Source of the DNA: Shinella pollutisoli
Lineage (GTDB): Bacteria > Pseudomonadota > Alphaproteobacteria > Rhizobiales > Rhizobiaceae
Direction of reading: 5' to 3'
Assembly (NCBI RefSeq): GCF_024609765.1
Contig: NZ_JANFDG010000005.1
Coordinates: 1-64,000 of the forward strand
DNA: 64,000 nucleotides
Part shown: positions 34,454 through 43,765 of the stretch, piece by piece
Layout: every line of letters starts with the position of its first letter
Position numbering within the stretch: the first letter of the stretch is position 1
Program-made: the position numbers and the translations under genes
Notes under the pieces: generated by a model
Databases searched by the model: none
The model's input: only the letters and a program-made list of their open reading frames with translations
What the model was told of the DNA's origin: nothing

Positions 34454-35647
34454 TCACATCTCGTCGTTCGCCGTGACTTTCACGCCGAGCACCTGCGGGA
34501 TGGTGTTCGGCGCCCCCATGGCCGCACCCATGATCATCGGGAAGGGAACGGGGTTTTCCGGCTCGGCGCTGATCGTCAGGTTCTTCGGATCGTCGAGATA
34601 GGTGTTGACCGCGGCGGCGATCTGGTTCTGCAGCTCCGGCATGTTGAGCTGGGCGATCATGATCGGCACGAGGCCCTTCAGCGACTGCGCCATCTGCTCG
34701 CCGGTCACGCCCTGTTCGGCGCCGGCGAAGTCGAGCAGCCTCTTGGTGATCGAGGCGTCCTCGAACGAGATCGAGGCGCTGTTGAAGGTGAGCTGCTGGA
34801 CGAGGCCCATCATCGACATGCCCATCGCCGCGTTCGCCTCCTCCTTGTTGGGGTTGGACTCGGCGGCCTTGATCGCCTCCTGCATGCCCTTGACGAAGTC
34901 GAGCGTGTAGCCGGAGATCTCCAGCGCCAGGTTGAGGCGGCCGATATCCTTGAAGTCGAAGGCGTATTCGTCGACGCTGATGCGCCCGTCGGCGAGCTCC
35001 CAGCTGCCGGCCATGCTGACGGTGCCTTCCAGCGACGAGATGCCGAGCTTCTGCAGCGTATCCCTGGCCTTCGGATCCTCGACCTGCGTCATGTCGGCCT
35101 TGAGGTCGGAGAAGGTCGCGTCGAATTCGAGGCCGGCGTCGCCGTCCGTGCGCGTCACGTTCGCCTCCATGCCGGACATGGAGAAGAGCTCCTTGCCGTC
35201 CTTCGAGACGGAGATCGGGCCGGTGCTCGCCGTCTCGTACATCAGGAGCGAATCGAGCGTGCCGCCGGTCGCGTTGGCCGGGACGGTGACGCCGGTGAGC
35301 GACAGGTCGCGCGCCGAGACGGTCGCGCCCTTGTCGGTGACGTTGATGTCCTCGAAGGAGACGGTCTCGATCGTGTAGCCGCCGCTGCCGTCCTCCTCGA
35401 CGCCCTCCATCGTCACGGTGCCGATCTTCGCCGGCGTCTGCGAGCCGGCCTTCAGCTCCGCCCCGTCCAGCGTCACGGTCGAGCCGTCGACGGAGAGGTT
35501 CGAATAGCCGATGGAGATGCCGCCCGCCGCATAGGTCGCGTTCAGCTTGGCCATCAGGTCCGCGCCGTCGAGCGCGAGGGCGGGGCTGGCTGCGAAGGCG
35601 AGCGCCGCGCCGGCGAGGAGGGAACGGAGATGCGGGGTTCGGATCAT
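34454..35647 (-). CDS. Secreted protein of unknown function
   Basis: The protein has 397 residues. A Sec signal peptide (MIRTPHLRSLLAGAALAFAASPALA) precedes a long beta-rich region of repeated short strands and turns (GAELKAGSQTPAKIGTVTMEG, VSFEDINVTDKGATVSARDL, ISFEDASITKRLLDF). That resembles the AsmA/DUF945 style of periplasmic repeat proteins in general shape, with no specific family recognised. It has its own terminator and a 189-base gap to parC on the other side, so it is probably a single-gene unit. Expression in envelope maintenance is a guess only. Confidence 0.7.
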   Translation of the reverse strand: MIRTPHLRSLLAGAALAFAASPALALDGADLMAKLNATYAAGGISIGYSNLSVDGSTVTLDGAELKAGSQTPAKIGTVTMEGVEEDGSGGYTIETVSFEDINVTDKGATVSARDLSLTGVTVPANATGGTLDSLLMYETASTGPISVSKDGKELFSMSGMEANVTRTDGDAGLEFDATFSDLKADMTQVEDPKARDTLQKLGISSLEGTVSMAGSWELADGRISVDEYAFDFKDIGRLNLALEISGYTLDFVKGMQEAIKAAESNPNKEEANAAMGMSMMGLVQQLTFNSASISFEDASITKRLLDFAGAEQGVTGEQMAQSLKGLVPIMIAQLNMPELQNQIAAAVNTYLDDPKNLTISAEPENPVPFPMIMGAAMGAPNTIPQVLGVKVTANDEM

Positions 35648-35836
35648 GGGTATGGCTCTCTTTCGTGTTCTTGACGGCGGCCTTGCCGTTACCGCTCGTA
35701 ACGGGCGGCGGCGCCACTATATTCGGCCCGGTCCGCCTTTCCAGACCTTTCCGGCGGCAGGCTTTCCGAAATACTATCCACAGGCCGATCGCCCGGATTC
35801 CTTGCCGCGAATCGGCCGAAGGGCTAGTCAAGCCCC

Positions 35837-38089
35837 ATGGGACAGCAAACGACGCCGCCGGACGGCGGAGACGACAACATCCAACCGGTCGACCTCAAGG
35901 CGGCGCTGGAAGAGCGCTATCTCGCCTATGCGCTGTCGACCATCATGCACCGCGCGCTGCCGGACGTGCGCGACGGGCTGAAGCCGGTCCATCGCCGCAT
36001 CATCCATGCGATGAGCGAGATGGGGCTGCGCTCCAACTCCTCCTTCAAGAAGTGCGCCCGCATCGTCGGCGACGTCATCGGCAAGTTCCACCCGCACGGC
36101 GACCAGTCGGTCTACGACGCGCTGGTGCGCCTCGCCCAGGACTTCTCGCAGCGCTATCCCGTCGTCGACGGCCAGGGCAACTTCGGCAATATCGATGGCG
36201 ACAATGCGGCCGCCTACCGCTACACCGAAGCGCGCATGACGGACGTCGCCTCGCTGCTGCTCGAAGGCATCGACCAGGACGCCGTCGACTTCCGTCCGAC
36301 CTACAACGAGGAGGACGAGGAGCCGGTCGTCCTTCCCGGCGCCTTCCCGAACCTGCTCGCCAACGGCGCCTCGGGCATCGCCGTCGGCATGGCGACCTCG
36401 ATCCCCTCGCACAATGTGCACGAGCTCTGCGATGCGGCACTGCATCTCATCCGCGACCGCGAGGCGACGGTGGAGAAGCTCGTCGAGTTCGTGCAGGGCC
36501 CGGACCTGCCGACCGGCGGCATCATCATCGACAGCCGCGAGAGCATCATCGAGGCCTACAGGACCGGGCGCGGCGGTTTCCGCGTGCGCTCGAAGTGGCA
36601 GACGGAGGACCTTGGCCGCGGCGGCTACCAGATCGTCGTCACCGAGATCCCCTACCAGGTGCAGAAGTCGCGGCTGATCGAGAAGATCGCCGAGCTCCTG
36701 ATCGCCCGCAAGCTGCCGCTCCTGGAGGACGTGCGCGACGAATCGGCCGAGGATGTGCGCATCGTGCTGGTGCCGAAGAGCCGCACCGTCGATCCGACCA
36801 TCCTGATGGAATCGCTGTTCAAGCTCTCCGAGCTCGAAAGCCGCATCCCGCTCAACATGAACGTGCTCTCCATGGGCCGCGTGCCGAAGGTCATGGGCCT
36901 GAGGGACGTGCTGGTCGAATGGCTCGACCACCGGCGCGAGGTCCTGCTGCGCCGCTCGCGCCACCGGCTCGCGGCCATCGACCGGCGGCTGGAGATCCTC
37001 GGCGGCTATCTCGTCGCCTATCTCAACCTCGACGAGGTGATCCGCATCATCCGCGAGGAGGACGAGCCGAAGCCGGTGCTGATGGAGACCTTCTCGCTCA
37101 CCGACGTGCAGGCGGAAGCCATCCTCAACATGCGGCTGCGGTCGCTGCGCAAGCTGGAGGAGTTCGAGATCCGCACCGAGTTCGACACGCTGTCGAAGGA
37201 GAAGGCGGAGATCGAGGCGCTGCTTGCCTCCGACGCGCAGCAGTGGAAGACGGTCGCCTGGGAAATCGGCGAGGTGCGCAAGAAATTCGCCAAGGCGACC
37301 GAGCTCGGCCGCCGCCGCACCCAGTTCGCCTCCGCCCCCGAGGCGGACGAGGAGGCGATCCAGCAGGCGATGATCGAGAAGGAGCCGGTGACGGTCGTCA
37401 TCTCGGAGAAGGGCTGGATCCGCGCGCTCAAGGGCCATATCGCCGACACGTCCGGCCTGCAGTTCAAGGAGGGCGACGCCCTCAAGGTCGCCTTTCCGGC
37501 GCAGACGACGGACAGGATCCTCATCGTCACCACCGGCGGCAAGGTCTACACGCTCGGCGCCGACAAGCTGCCGGGCGGGCGCGGCCACGGCGAGCCGCTG
37601 CGCATCATGGTCGACATGGAGAACGACCAGGACGTGCTGACCGCCTTCGTGCACGATCCGGCGCAGAAGGTCGTCGTCGCCTCGCAGGCGGGCAACGGCT
37701 TCGTGGTGTCGGAGGCCGACATGGTCGCCAACACCCGCAAGGGCAAGCAGGTGATGAACGTCTCCATGCCGGACGAGACGAAGCTCGTCGTGCCGGTGCG
37801 CGGCGACCACGTCGCCGTCGTCGGCGAGAACCGCAAGATGCTGATCTTCCCGCTCGTCCAGCTTCCGGAGATGGCGCGCGGCAAGGGCGTGCGCCTGCAG
37901 CGCTACAAGGACGGCGGCATCTCCGATCTCCGCTGCTTCGCCATCGCCGAGGGCCTCACCTGGGACGACAGCGCCGGCCGCACCTTCGTGCGCACGAAGG
38001 AGGAGCTCACCGAATGGCTCGGCGACCGCGCCGGCGCCGGCCGCACCGTGCCGAAGGGTTTCCCGAGGAGCGGCAAGTTCAGCGGGTGA
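35837..38089 (+). CDS. parC: DNA topoisomerase IV subunit A
   Basis: The protein has 750 residues. With ParE it decatenates daughter chromosomes. The breakage-reunion domain contains [33 protein letters not shown] (the HPHGD motif near the quinolone-determining region) and the catalytic tyrosine Y129 in [12 protein letters not shown] coiled-coil and tower region follow. The C-terminal domain is a shortened set of beta-pinwheel blades without the GyrA box, which marks ParC rather than GyrA. It ends one base before the convergent Doc gene. Confidence 0.95.
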   Translation: MGQQTTPPDGGDDNIQPVDLKAALEERYLAYALSTIMHRALPDVRDGLKPVHRRIIHAMSEMGLRSNSSFKKCARIVGDVIGKFHPHGDQSVYDALVRLAQDFSQRYPVVDGQGNFGNIDGDNAAAYRYTEARMTDVASLLLEGIDQDAVDFRPTYNEEDEEPVVLPGAFPNLLANGASGIAVGMATSIPSHNVHELCDAALHLIRDREATVEKLVEFVQGPDLPTGGIIIDSRESIIEAYRTGRGGFRVRSKWQTEDLGRGGYQIVVTEIPYQVQKSRLIEKIAELLIARKLPLLEDVRDESAEDVRIVLVPKSRTVDPTILMESLFKLSELESRIPLNMNVLSMGRVPKVMGLRDVLVEWLDHRREVLLRRSRHRLAAIDRRLEILGGYLVAYLNLDEVIRIIREEDEPKPVLMETFSLTDVQAEAILNMRLRSLRKLEEFEIRTEFDTLSKEKAEIEALLASDAQQWKTVAWEIGEVRKKFAKATELGRRRTQFASAPEADEEAIQQAMIEKEPVTVVISEKGWIRALKGHIADTSGLQFKEGDALKVAFPAQTTDRILIVTTGGKVYTLGADKLPGGRGHGEPLRIMVDMENDQDVLTAFVHDPAQKVVVASQAGNGFVVSEADMVANTRKGKQVMNVSMPDETKLVVPVRGDHVAVVGENRKMLIFPLVQLPEMARGKGVRLQRYKDGGISDLRCFAIAEGLTWDDSAGRTFVRTKEELTEWLGDRAGAGRTVPKGFPRSGKFSG

Positions 38090-38485
38090 TCAGGCGGGCG
38101 GGTAGGGGACGCTGACGTCGCGCAGGAACCGCGTCGCGCCCTCCTCGTCGATCTCGCCGGCGGCGACGGCCAGCACGAAGGCGATGATATCCGCCTGCGA
38201 GGCCTCGATCAGGAAGCCGTTAATCAGCAAGAAGGTGAAGGCGGCCAAGAACCCCGTGCGCTTGTTGCCGTCCGAGAACGGATGGTTGCGGACGATGCCG
38301 TAGAGATAGGCGGCGGCCAGCTCGAACAGGTCGGGCTGGCCGTAGGCGGCCTTGTTGAGCGGCCGGGCCAGCGCCGCCTCCAGCGCGTTCGCATCCTTCA
38401 GCCCCGTGAGGCCGCCGTGCTCGCGCAGCTGCTCGTCATGCATGTTCTCCACGGCCTGCCGGGCGAGCCATTTGATGTCGTTCAT
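38090..38485 (-). CDS. doc: Doc-type Fic toxin
   Basis: The protein has 131 residues. The Fic core HPFSDGNKRT (H68-T77) is complete: His, Phe, the D/E, Gly and the Asn-Lys-Arg needed to place the substrate hydroxyl and the nucleotide. The 131-residue length is Doc-like. Doc phosphorylates EF-Tu and halts translation. The ATG overlaps the stop of the antitoxin gene (ATGA), the classic toxin-antitoxin arrangement with the antitoxin first. It ends one base from the stop of parC. Confidence 0.88.
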   Translation of the reverse strand: MNDIKWLARQAVENMHDEQLREHGGLTGLKDANALEAALARPLNKAAYGQPDLFELAAAYLYGIVRNHPFSDGNKRTGFLAAFTFLLINGFLIEASQADIIAFVLAVAAGEIDEEGATRFLRDVSVPYPPA

Positions 38486-38703
38486 TTGGCGAGTTCGCGC
38501 AACGCGACCCGGTACTTGTCCATGCCGAGGCGCGCGGCCTTCAGTTGCTCGGCCAGGTCGGCATCCTGCGGGATGAGATGAAGCCGGCCGTCCGTTTCCT
38601 CCAGCCGGATCTCGTCGCCGGCCTTGACCCCCATGCGGTCGAGAACCTCGCGCGGGATGATGATGCCTTCGGAATTGCCGATCTTGCGGATGGTGACGTT
38701 CAT
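38482..38703 (-). CDS. AbrB/MazE-type antitoxin partner of Doc
   Basis: The protein has 73 residues. The start at MNVTIRKIGNSEG is set by GAGGA eight bases before it. An earlier ATG at 38718 lies inside the operator region. The N-terminal 45 residues are a SpoVT/AbrB swapped-hairpin DNA-binding domain (IRKIGNSEGIIIPREVLDRMGVKAGDEI), and the C-terminal 25 should fold on the toxin. Antitoxins of this type bind their own promoter and are more labile than the toxin. In phage P1 the Doc partner is Phd, so AbrB-type pairing with Doc is a mix-and-match module. Confidence 0.85.
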   Translation of the reverse strand: MNVTIRKIGNSEGIIIPREVLDRMGVKAGDEIRLEETDGRLHLIPQDADLAEQLKAARLGMDKYRVALRELAK

Positions 38704-38718
38704 GGTTTCGGTCCTCAT

Positions 38719-38758
38719 GTTATAACAAGGTTATAACGTGTCGTCCCGGCCAAGGCAA
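38719..38758 (-). promoter_or_regulatory. Toxin-antitoxin promoter with doubled palindromic operator
   Basis: GTTATAAC, itself a perfect palindrome, occurs at 38719-38726 and 38730-38737, centres 11 bases apart, so both sites lie on the same face of the helix. Reading leftwards, TTGCCT (38758-38753), a 17-base spacer, and TATAAC (38735-38730) form a good promoter. One operator copy overlaps the -10 box and the other covers the start region, suited to autorepression by the AbrB-type antitoxin or the complex. Confidence 0.65.
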
Positions 38759-38761
38759 CCG

Positions 38762-39679
38762 TCATCCCGAGAAGGGAAACTCCGCCGCCACGTCCGCGGC
38801 GCGGGCGGCTTTCGCCTTGCGGCGCATCTGCCAGAGCGAGTGGCCGAGCAGGGCGAGGATCAGGATGGCGCCGCCGGCGAGGGTCTGGGTGGTCGGGGTT
38901 TCGGAGAAGGCGATCCAGACCCAGATGGGCGCGAGCACCGTTTCGAGCAGGTAGAACATGCCGACCTCCGGCCCGGAGAGATAGCGCGGGCCCGTCGCCA
39001 GGCACCAGAAGGCGAGCGGGATCATGATCAGGCCGTCGAAGAGGATGAAGCCCGGATTTGCGATGGCGATGCCGCCGGCCGGCAGCAGCGCCAGCGCGGC
39101 GATGCCGGGGATGACGGCGGTGGCGAGCGGCACGAGGCCCATGTCCGCCCCGCTCTTGCGGCTGAGCGTGATCGCCGAGGCCACCATGAAGGCGGCCGCC
39201 GCCGCCATGGCGTCGCCGAAGAAATTGCCGCTCTGCAGCCCGTCCTGCACGATCAGCCCGATGCCGCCGATCATCACCGCCATGGTGACGAGCGTGGCGT
39301 TGGTCGGCCGCTCGCGCAGGAAGACCCAGGAGAGGATCGCCGCGAACATCGAGGTGAAGGCATAGATGAAGACGACGTTGGCCGTCGCCGTGTTGAAGAC
39401 CGCCAGCATGAAGGCGAGCGAGTTGCCGCCATAGCACAGCCCGATCAGGAGGCCCGTCCAGCCCGGGATGAGCGCGATGCGCCGGCCGAGCAGGAAGTGC
39501 AGGACGCCCCAGGCGGCGAGCGCCACGAGGAAGGTGGCGAAGCAGCGCACGGCCAGCACCGACCAGACCTCGCCGTTCGAGGCGCGCACGAGCGGGATGT
39601 CGAAGGAGAGCGAGAGGCCGCCGACGGCGGTGATGAGGAGGCCCTTGCGGTGAAGGGCGGGATCGTTCGTCTGGGACAA
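38762..39679 (-). CDS. EamA-family (drug/metabolite transporter) membrane protein
   Basis: The protein has 305 residues and ten predicted helices arranged as two EamA repeats, typified by SLSFDIPLVRASNG at the first helix and FLRERPTNATLVTMAVMIGG closing the first repeat. The start appears to be TTG at 39679 (MSQTNDPALHRKG): AGGG lies eight bases upstream and no ATG or GTG precedes the first helix. Family members export amino acids, metabolites or drugs, and this one's substrate is unknown. The gene ends 24 bases from the toxin-antitoxin operator. Confidence 0.85.
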   Translation of the reverse strand: MSQTNDPALHRKGLLITAVGGLSLSFDIPLVRASNGEVWSVLAVRCFATFLVALAAWGVLHFLLGRRIALIPGWTGLLIGLCYGGNSLAFMLAVFNTATANVVFIYAFTSMFAAILSWVFLRERPTNATLVTMAVMIGGIGLIVQDGLQSGNFFGDAMAAAAAFMVASAITLSRKSGADMGLVPLATAVIPGIAALALLPAGGIAIANPGFILFDGLIMIPLAFWCLATGPRYLSGPEVGMFYLLETVLAPIWVWIAFSETPTTQTLAGGAILILALLGHSLWQMRRKAKAARAADVAAEFPFSG

Positions 39680-39688
39680 GGGGTGACC

Positions 39689-40459
39689 CTAGGGATGGAG
39701 GGCGGATTCGCTCTCGTTATAGCGCTCCCAGCCGCGCGGCATCAGGTGCTCCTGCGGCAAGAACTTTGTTTTATAATCCATCTTGCGCGATCCCTTGACC
39801 CAGTAGCCAAGATAGACGTGCGGCAGGCCGAGCGCGCTTGCGCGGCGGATGTGGTCGAGGATCATGAAGGTGCCGAGCGAACGCGGCGTCAGCTCGGGAT
39901 CGTAGAAGGAGTAGACCATCGACAGGCCGTCGCCCATGCGGTCGGTGAGCGCCGCGGCGAGCAGCTCGCCCTGCGGCTTCTCCTTGAGGCCCGCGCCCTC
40001 CTCGCGCAGCCGGTACTCGATGATCTTGGTGTGGACATGCGTGTCCTCGACCATCATCGCATAGTCGAGCACCGACATGTCCGACATGCCGCCCTTCTGG
40101 TGGCGCGCGTCGAGATAGCGGCGGAAGAGCGAGTACTGCTCGCTCGACGGCTCGGCCGGATATTCGTGCGAGACGAGGTCGGCATTGGCCGCGAGCACCC
40201 GGCGCATGGAACGGCTCGGCTTGAACTCGTTGACGAGGATGCGCACGGAGATGCAGGCGCGGCAGGTCTCGCAGGCCGGCCGGTAGGCGATGTTCTGCGA
40301 GCGGCGGAAGCCGCCCTGGGTGAGCAGGTCGTTCAGTTCCGGCGCCCGCTCGCCGACGAGATGGGTGAAGACCTTCCGCTCCATTTCCTGCGGCAGGTAT
40401 GGGCAAGCCGCCGGCGCGGTCAGATAGAACTGCGGGGAGGGAGTGGCTTGCGTGTTCAT
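39689..40459 (-). CDS. bpt: Aspartate/glutamate leucyltransferase (bacterial N-end rule)
   Basis: The protein has 256 residues. It transfers leucine from Leu-tRNA to proteins with N-terminal aspartate or glutamate, marking them for ClpAP. It belongs to the Bpt/ATE1 type rather than Aat: [17 protein letters not shown] at 18-34, the CETCRAC cysteine pair (about 63-69) and the C-terminal acetyltransferase-like half ([48 protein letters not shown]). Length is normal. It is 9 bases past the EamA start and co-directional. Confidence 0.92.
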   Translation of the reverse strand: MNTQATPSPQFYLTAPAACPYLPQEMERKVFTHLVGERAPELNDLLTQGGFRRSQNIAYRPACETCRACISVRILVNEFKPSRSMRRVLAANADLVSHEYPAEPSSEQYSLFRRYLDARHQKGGMSDMSVLDYAMMVEDTHVHTKIIEYRLREEGAGLKEKPQGELLAAALTDRMGDGLSMVYSFYDPELTPRSLGTFMILDHIRRASALGLPHVYLGYWVKGSRKMDYKTKFLPQEHLMPRGWERYNESESALHP

Positions 40460-40551
40460 TGCTCGTCGGGGGACTCCGTCGGTCCGCGTGGTTGCCGGAG
40501 TCTTACCATGGCGCAGTTGAAGAAAAGGTCAATCGTCCCTCTCGCGCTCCG

Positions 40552-41013
40552 TCAATAGTCGCGGCGCACCATCACCGTGCCGAGCAGCAGGTCGTGCAGC
40601 AGCCGGCCGCGGTCGGTGAAGAGGCCGACGAGGACGATGAACGGGGTCAGCACGGCATTGCCGATCCAGAACAGCACGAGGTGGACGATCGCCGTCAGGA
40701 AGTCGATCGGCCTGCCGTCGACGCGGGCGAGCGCCAGCCCCATCACGTTCATCCCGGCGCTCGCCTGGCGCGGTCCGCCCATGGTGAGGCCGAAATAGAG
40801 CATGGCGACGATGGCGAAGAGCGCCGGATAGAGGAAGAAGCCGAGGCCGAGCGTCAGGATGCCGAGGAAGAAGACGATGACCGCCGCCGGGACCCAGAGC
40901 AGGGCCACGATCGCGTAGTCGATCAGGAAGGCGAACACCCGGCGCGAAAGCACGCCGCGATAGGCGCGCCAGTCCGTGGTCGGCGCGCGCGTGTCGTTGA
41001 AATCAGCGCTCAT
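40552..41013 (-). CDS. RDD-family membrane protein
   Basis: The protein has 153 residues. The RDD domain has an arginine in the first helix (SRRVFAFLIDYAIVALL), two aspartates in the second/third region and a fourth helix (HLVLFWIGNAVLTPFIVLVGLF) before LLHDLLLGTVMVRR. The start is set by GGGAG eight bases before 41013. Function is unknown. Some members act in Na+/H+ exchange. It is separated from bpt by 92 bases and from hemB by a gap with decayed repeats. Confidence 0.85.
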   Translation of the reverse strand: MSADFNDTRAPTTDWRAYRGVLSRRVFAFLIDYAIVALLWVPAAVIVFFLGILTLGLGFFLYPALFAIVAMLYFGLTMGGPRQASAGMNVMGLALARVDGRPIDFLTAIVHLVLFWIGNAVLTPFIVLVGLFTDRGRLLHDLLLGTVMVRRDY

Positions 41014-41128
41014 CTGTCTGTCTCCCGAATGGAACATGCCCCTGATATGGGGACGGGGCGGCGGAAAACAACGGGCGACGTGCGCGCTGCCGATAGCTCC
41101 GCTGCCTGCCGGGCTGTCGCGGAAGCGG

Positions 41129-41278
41129 CTTTGCGCCTCGCCCCGACGTCTCCCCGCAAGCGGAGAAGGGGCCTTGCCCGCAGGAAACGGTGGCAGTTCG
41201 GGAAAGCAATGCGGCAAATCCCTTCTTCCCGCCTGCGCGAAGAAGGCGGCCGGCATCCGCGGACGGAGAGGAAACCTG
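41129..41278. repeat. Decayed copies of the palindromic repeat family
   Basis: The 265-base gap 41014-41278 has no gene. CGTCTCCCCGCAAGCGGAGAAGGGG (40-base neighbourhood of 41147-41171) and a CTTCTTCCC/GAAGAAGGC imperfect hairpin (about 41222-41251) look like worn versions of the repeats at 16561 and 31719. The identification rests on resemblance only. Confidence 0.4.
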
Positions 41279-42295
41279 CTATCCCCGCTTCGCCAGCAGC
41301 CGCGCCACGTCCATCGCGAAATAACTGAGGATGCCGTCGCAGCCGGCGCGCTTGAAGGAGAGCAGCGTCTCCAGAATCACCCGCTCGCCGTCGATCCAGC
41401 CGTTCAGCGCGGCCGCCTTGATCTGCGTGTATTCGCCCGACACCTGGTAGGCGAAGACCGGCAGGCCGAAGGCATCCTTCATGCGCCAACAGAGGTCGAG
41501 ATAGGGAAGGCCCGGCTTGACCATCAGCATGTCGGCGCCTTCCTCGACGTCGAGCGCCGCCTCGCGCAGCGCCTCGGTGCCGTTCGCCGGATCGAGGTAG
41601 TAGGTCTTCTTGTCGCCCTTGAGCAGGCCGCCGGTGCCGATCGCGTCGCGATAGGGGCCGTAGAAGGCGGAGGCGAACTTCGCCGCATAGGCCATGATGC
41701 CGACGTCCTGGTGGCCGGCGGCGTCGAGCGCCCGGCGGATCGCGCCGATTCGCCCGTCCATCATGTCGGACGGCGCGATGATGTCGGCGCCGGCATCCGC
41801 CTGGATCACGGCCGCGCGCGCGATGAGGTCGACCGTCTCGTCGTTGACGATCACGCCGTCGCGCAGCACGCCGTCGTGGCCGTGGCTGGTGAAGGGGTCG
41901 AGCGCGACGTCGGTGATGACGCCGATCCCCGGCACGGCCTGCTTGATCGCCCGCGTCGCCCGGTTGATCAGGTTGTCGGCGGAAAGGCTGTTGGAGCCGG
42001 TCTCGTCGCGCAGCGCCATCTCGACGTTCGGGAAGGTGGCGATCGCCGGGATGCCGAGGTCGGCCGCCTCCTTCGCCGCCTCGACTAGCCGATCGACGCT
42101 CATGCGCTCGACGCCGGGCATCGCCGGCACCGGCTCGGCCACGTTCGTGCCGGGCACGACGAAGACCGGCCAGATCAGGTCGTCCACCGTCAGCCGGTTC
42201 TCCCGCACGAGGCGGCGGGTCCAGTCGGCCTTGCGGTTGCGCCGCATGCGGCGGTGGCCTGTGATCTCGTCGACGATGTTGATGCTGCCGGTCAT
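41279..42295 (-). CDS. hemB: Delta-aminolevulinic acid dehydratase (porphobilinogen synthase)
   Basis: The protein has 338 residues. It joins two 5-aminolevulinates into porphobilinogen, the second step of heme and corrin synthesis. Schiff-base lysines sit in AYAAKFASAFYGPYRDA and MLMVKPGLPYLD. The metal site region reads DVALDPFTSHGHDG, where zinc enzymes have cysteines, so this is the aspartate-type, magnesium-using form. The start at MTGSINIVDEITGHRRMRR was chosen over an upstream ATG because the extra 18 residues are basic and not conserved. Length fits the family. Confidence 0.95.
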   Translation of the reverse strand: MTGSINIVDEITGHRRMRRNRKADWTRRLVRENRLTVDDLIWPVFVVPGTNVAEPVPAMPGVERMSVDRLVEAAKEAADLGIPAIATFPNVEMALRDETGSNSLSADNLINRATRAIKQAVPGIGVITDVALDPFTSHGHDGVLRDGVIVNDETVDLIARAAVIQADAGADIIAPSDMMDGRIGAIRRALDAAGHQDVGIMAYAAKFASAFYGPYRDAIGTGGLLKGDKKTYYLDPANGTEALREAALDVEEGADMLMVKPGLPYLDLCWRMKDAFGLPVFAYQVSGEYTQIKAAALNGWIDGERVILETLLSFKRAGCDGILSYFAMDVARLLAKRG

Positions 42296-42376
42296 GGGCG
42301 TTCGTCCTTGCGCTGTCCGTCGCGGCCTCATACCACGCGAGGGGCGCACGGCAAACCGGGACGAACTGCTACATAT

Positions 42377-42388
42377 TGACAGGTGTCA
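42377..42388. promoter_or_regulatory. Short inverted repeat in the hemB / DUF6163 divergent region
   Basis: TGACA, two bases, TGTCA lies in the 141-base region between divergent hemB and the membrane-protein gene. It is a possible regulator site. Twelve-base palindromes are common by chance, so the support is weak. Confidence 0.25.
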
Positions 42389-42436
42389 GCCCCTTTGCGG
42401 CTTTATGCGGGGCGGTCTTGCCCTTACTGTCCGCCC

Positions 42437-42874
42437 ATGGCTGCTGATTCTGCAAAAGGCCCAAGGCCGAGCCTGACCGAAACGCTGTTCGTGGTGTTCC
42501 TGCGGCTGGTGTCGGCGGCCTGCCTGTGGTTCGCGCTGCAATACTGGGCGATGCTGACGGGCTTTGGCTTCGGCGGGCAGGGGCGCTTCGACCTGCTGCC
42601 GACCGCCTGGAAGGCGGCCTCCACCGCGCTTGCCGTGCTCTTCCCCGTCGCCGCCGTCGGCCTCTGGCTGCTCGTCTCCTGGGGGCCGGTGATCTGGCTG
42701 ATCGCGGCGGCCACCGAGATCGCTATGCACGAGGTCTATCCCTCGATCTTCGGGGTGAACCGGCTCGTCGTCTTCATGCACATCGCCGTCGCCGTCGTCT
42801 TCCTCCTCTTCCGCGTCGCCCTCTTCATCGAGCGGCGCCGCCAGGCGCGCGCGGTAAGGACTGATTCACCCTGA
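42437..42874 (+). CDS. Small membrane protein, DUF6163-like
   Basis: The protein has 145 residues. Four predicted membrane helices fill most of it (TETLFVVFLRLVSAACLWFA, then an AAVGLWLLVSWGPVIWLIAA region and a FMHIAVAVVFLLFRVALF helix), with a short polar N-terminus and a basic C-terminus. It resembles the DUF6163 proteins found next to ldtR in rhizobia. No biochemical function is known. The ATG at 42437 follows the sequence CGCC with no good Shine-Dalgarno. The gene is divergent from hemB and followed by ldtR after 129 bases. Confidence 0.65.
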   Translation: MAADSAKGPRPSLTETLFVVFLRLVSAACLWFALQYWAMLTGFGFGGQGRFDLLPTAWKAASTALAVLFPVAAVGLWLLVSWGPVIWLIAAATEIAMHEVYPSIFGVNRLVVFMHIAVAVVFLLFRVALFIERRRQARAVRTDSP

Positions 42875-43003
42875 AACAGCGTCGGCTCCGGGTAAGGTGC
42901 TGTTAAGGCTGCGGTTTAAGTAGAATTTTAGGCGCATTCGATAGGGTCTCACTCAAGGCGGGAAACGAACCAACACCGCCAAGCGAAACAGTGAGGCAGT
43001 AAC

Positions 43004-43513
43004 ATGAACACCAAGATGAAGCCGCAGGCCGTCGCCGTCGATCCGCAGGAAGAGGCGATCCGCAATCTCTATCTCGAATCCCTCCATCTCGTCGAGCGCC
43101 TGCACCGCCGCCTGCTCGACGTCGTCAAGGACGAGTTCGACCGCGCCGGCCGGTCCGACGTCAACGCCGTCCAGGCGCTGCTCCTCTTCAACATCGGCAA
43201 TTCGGAGCTGACCGCCGGCGAGCTCCGCTCGCGCGGCTACTATCTCGGCTCGAACGTCTCCTACAACGTCAAGAAGCTGGTCGACCTCGGCTTCATCAAC
43301 CACCAGCGCTCGCGCATCGACCGCCGCTCGGTCCGCATCAGCCTGACGGAAACCGGCCAGGAGGTCGCCGAGACCGTGGCGAAGCTCTACGAGCGCCACA
43401 TCGGCTCGATCCAGAAGGTCGGCGGCATCGGCGAGAACGAGTTCACGCAGATGAACAAGCTGCTGCAGCGCCTCGACCGCTTCTGGAACGACAGCATCCT
43501 GTACCGGCTGTAA
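43004..43513 (+). CDS. ldtR: MarR-family regulator LdtR
   Basis: The protein has 169 residues and a winged helix-turn-helix of the MarR type: long N-terminal helix (EAIRNLYLESLHLVERLHRRLLDVV), recognition region SRGYYLGSNVSYNVKKLVDLGFI and a wing with SRIDRRSVRISLT. This sequence style and the position before an L,D-transpeptidase gene match LdtR, described in Liberibacter and Sinorhizobium as a regulator of ldtP and osmotic tolerance. The identification is from memory of that work and not from a search. A strong terminator follows. Confidence 0.85.
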   Translation: MNTKMKPQAVAVDPQEEAIRNLYLESLHLVERLHRRLLDVVKDEFDRAGRSDVNAVQALLLFNIGNSELTAGELRSRGYYLGSNVSYNVKKLVDLGFINHQRSRIDRRSVRISLTETGQEVAETVAKLYERHIGSIQKVGGIGENEFTQMNKLLQRLDRFWNDSILYRL

Positions 43514-43543
43514 CGCCGTCGATCTTTGCCGATCTCCTCCCGA

Positions 43544-43575
43544 AAAGCCGGACGCGTCCCTGCGCGTCCGGCTTT
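43544..43575 (+). terminator. Intrinsic terminator after ldtR
   Basis: A perfect 13-pair stem (43544-43556 against 43563-43575) with a six-base loop, ending in TTT, follows the ldtR stop by 30 bases. It separates ldtR from the ldtP promoter region (43576-43765), which includes GTTAAC and TTAA-type sequences but no operator I could define. Confidence 0.85.
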
Positions 43576-43765
43576 CGCGCATCCGCCCGGAACACGAATT
43601 GGCCATATTGCTGTGACACCGAGCGGACGGGCTTAAGGTATGCGCGGGCGGCGGGGCCGGTTTGCGTTTGTTAACCCTGTTCATGGTAACTGCATGGTTT
43701 ATGGACCTGACGGTCGGCCCGTGCACCCGGCGCCTTCCGGCGCCCCTTTGAAGATGGTAGGATAG

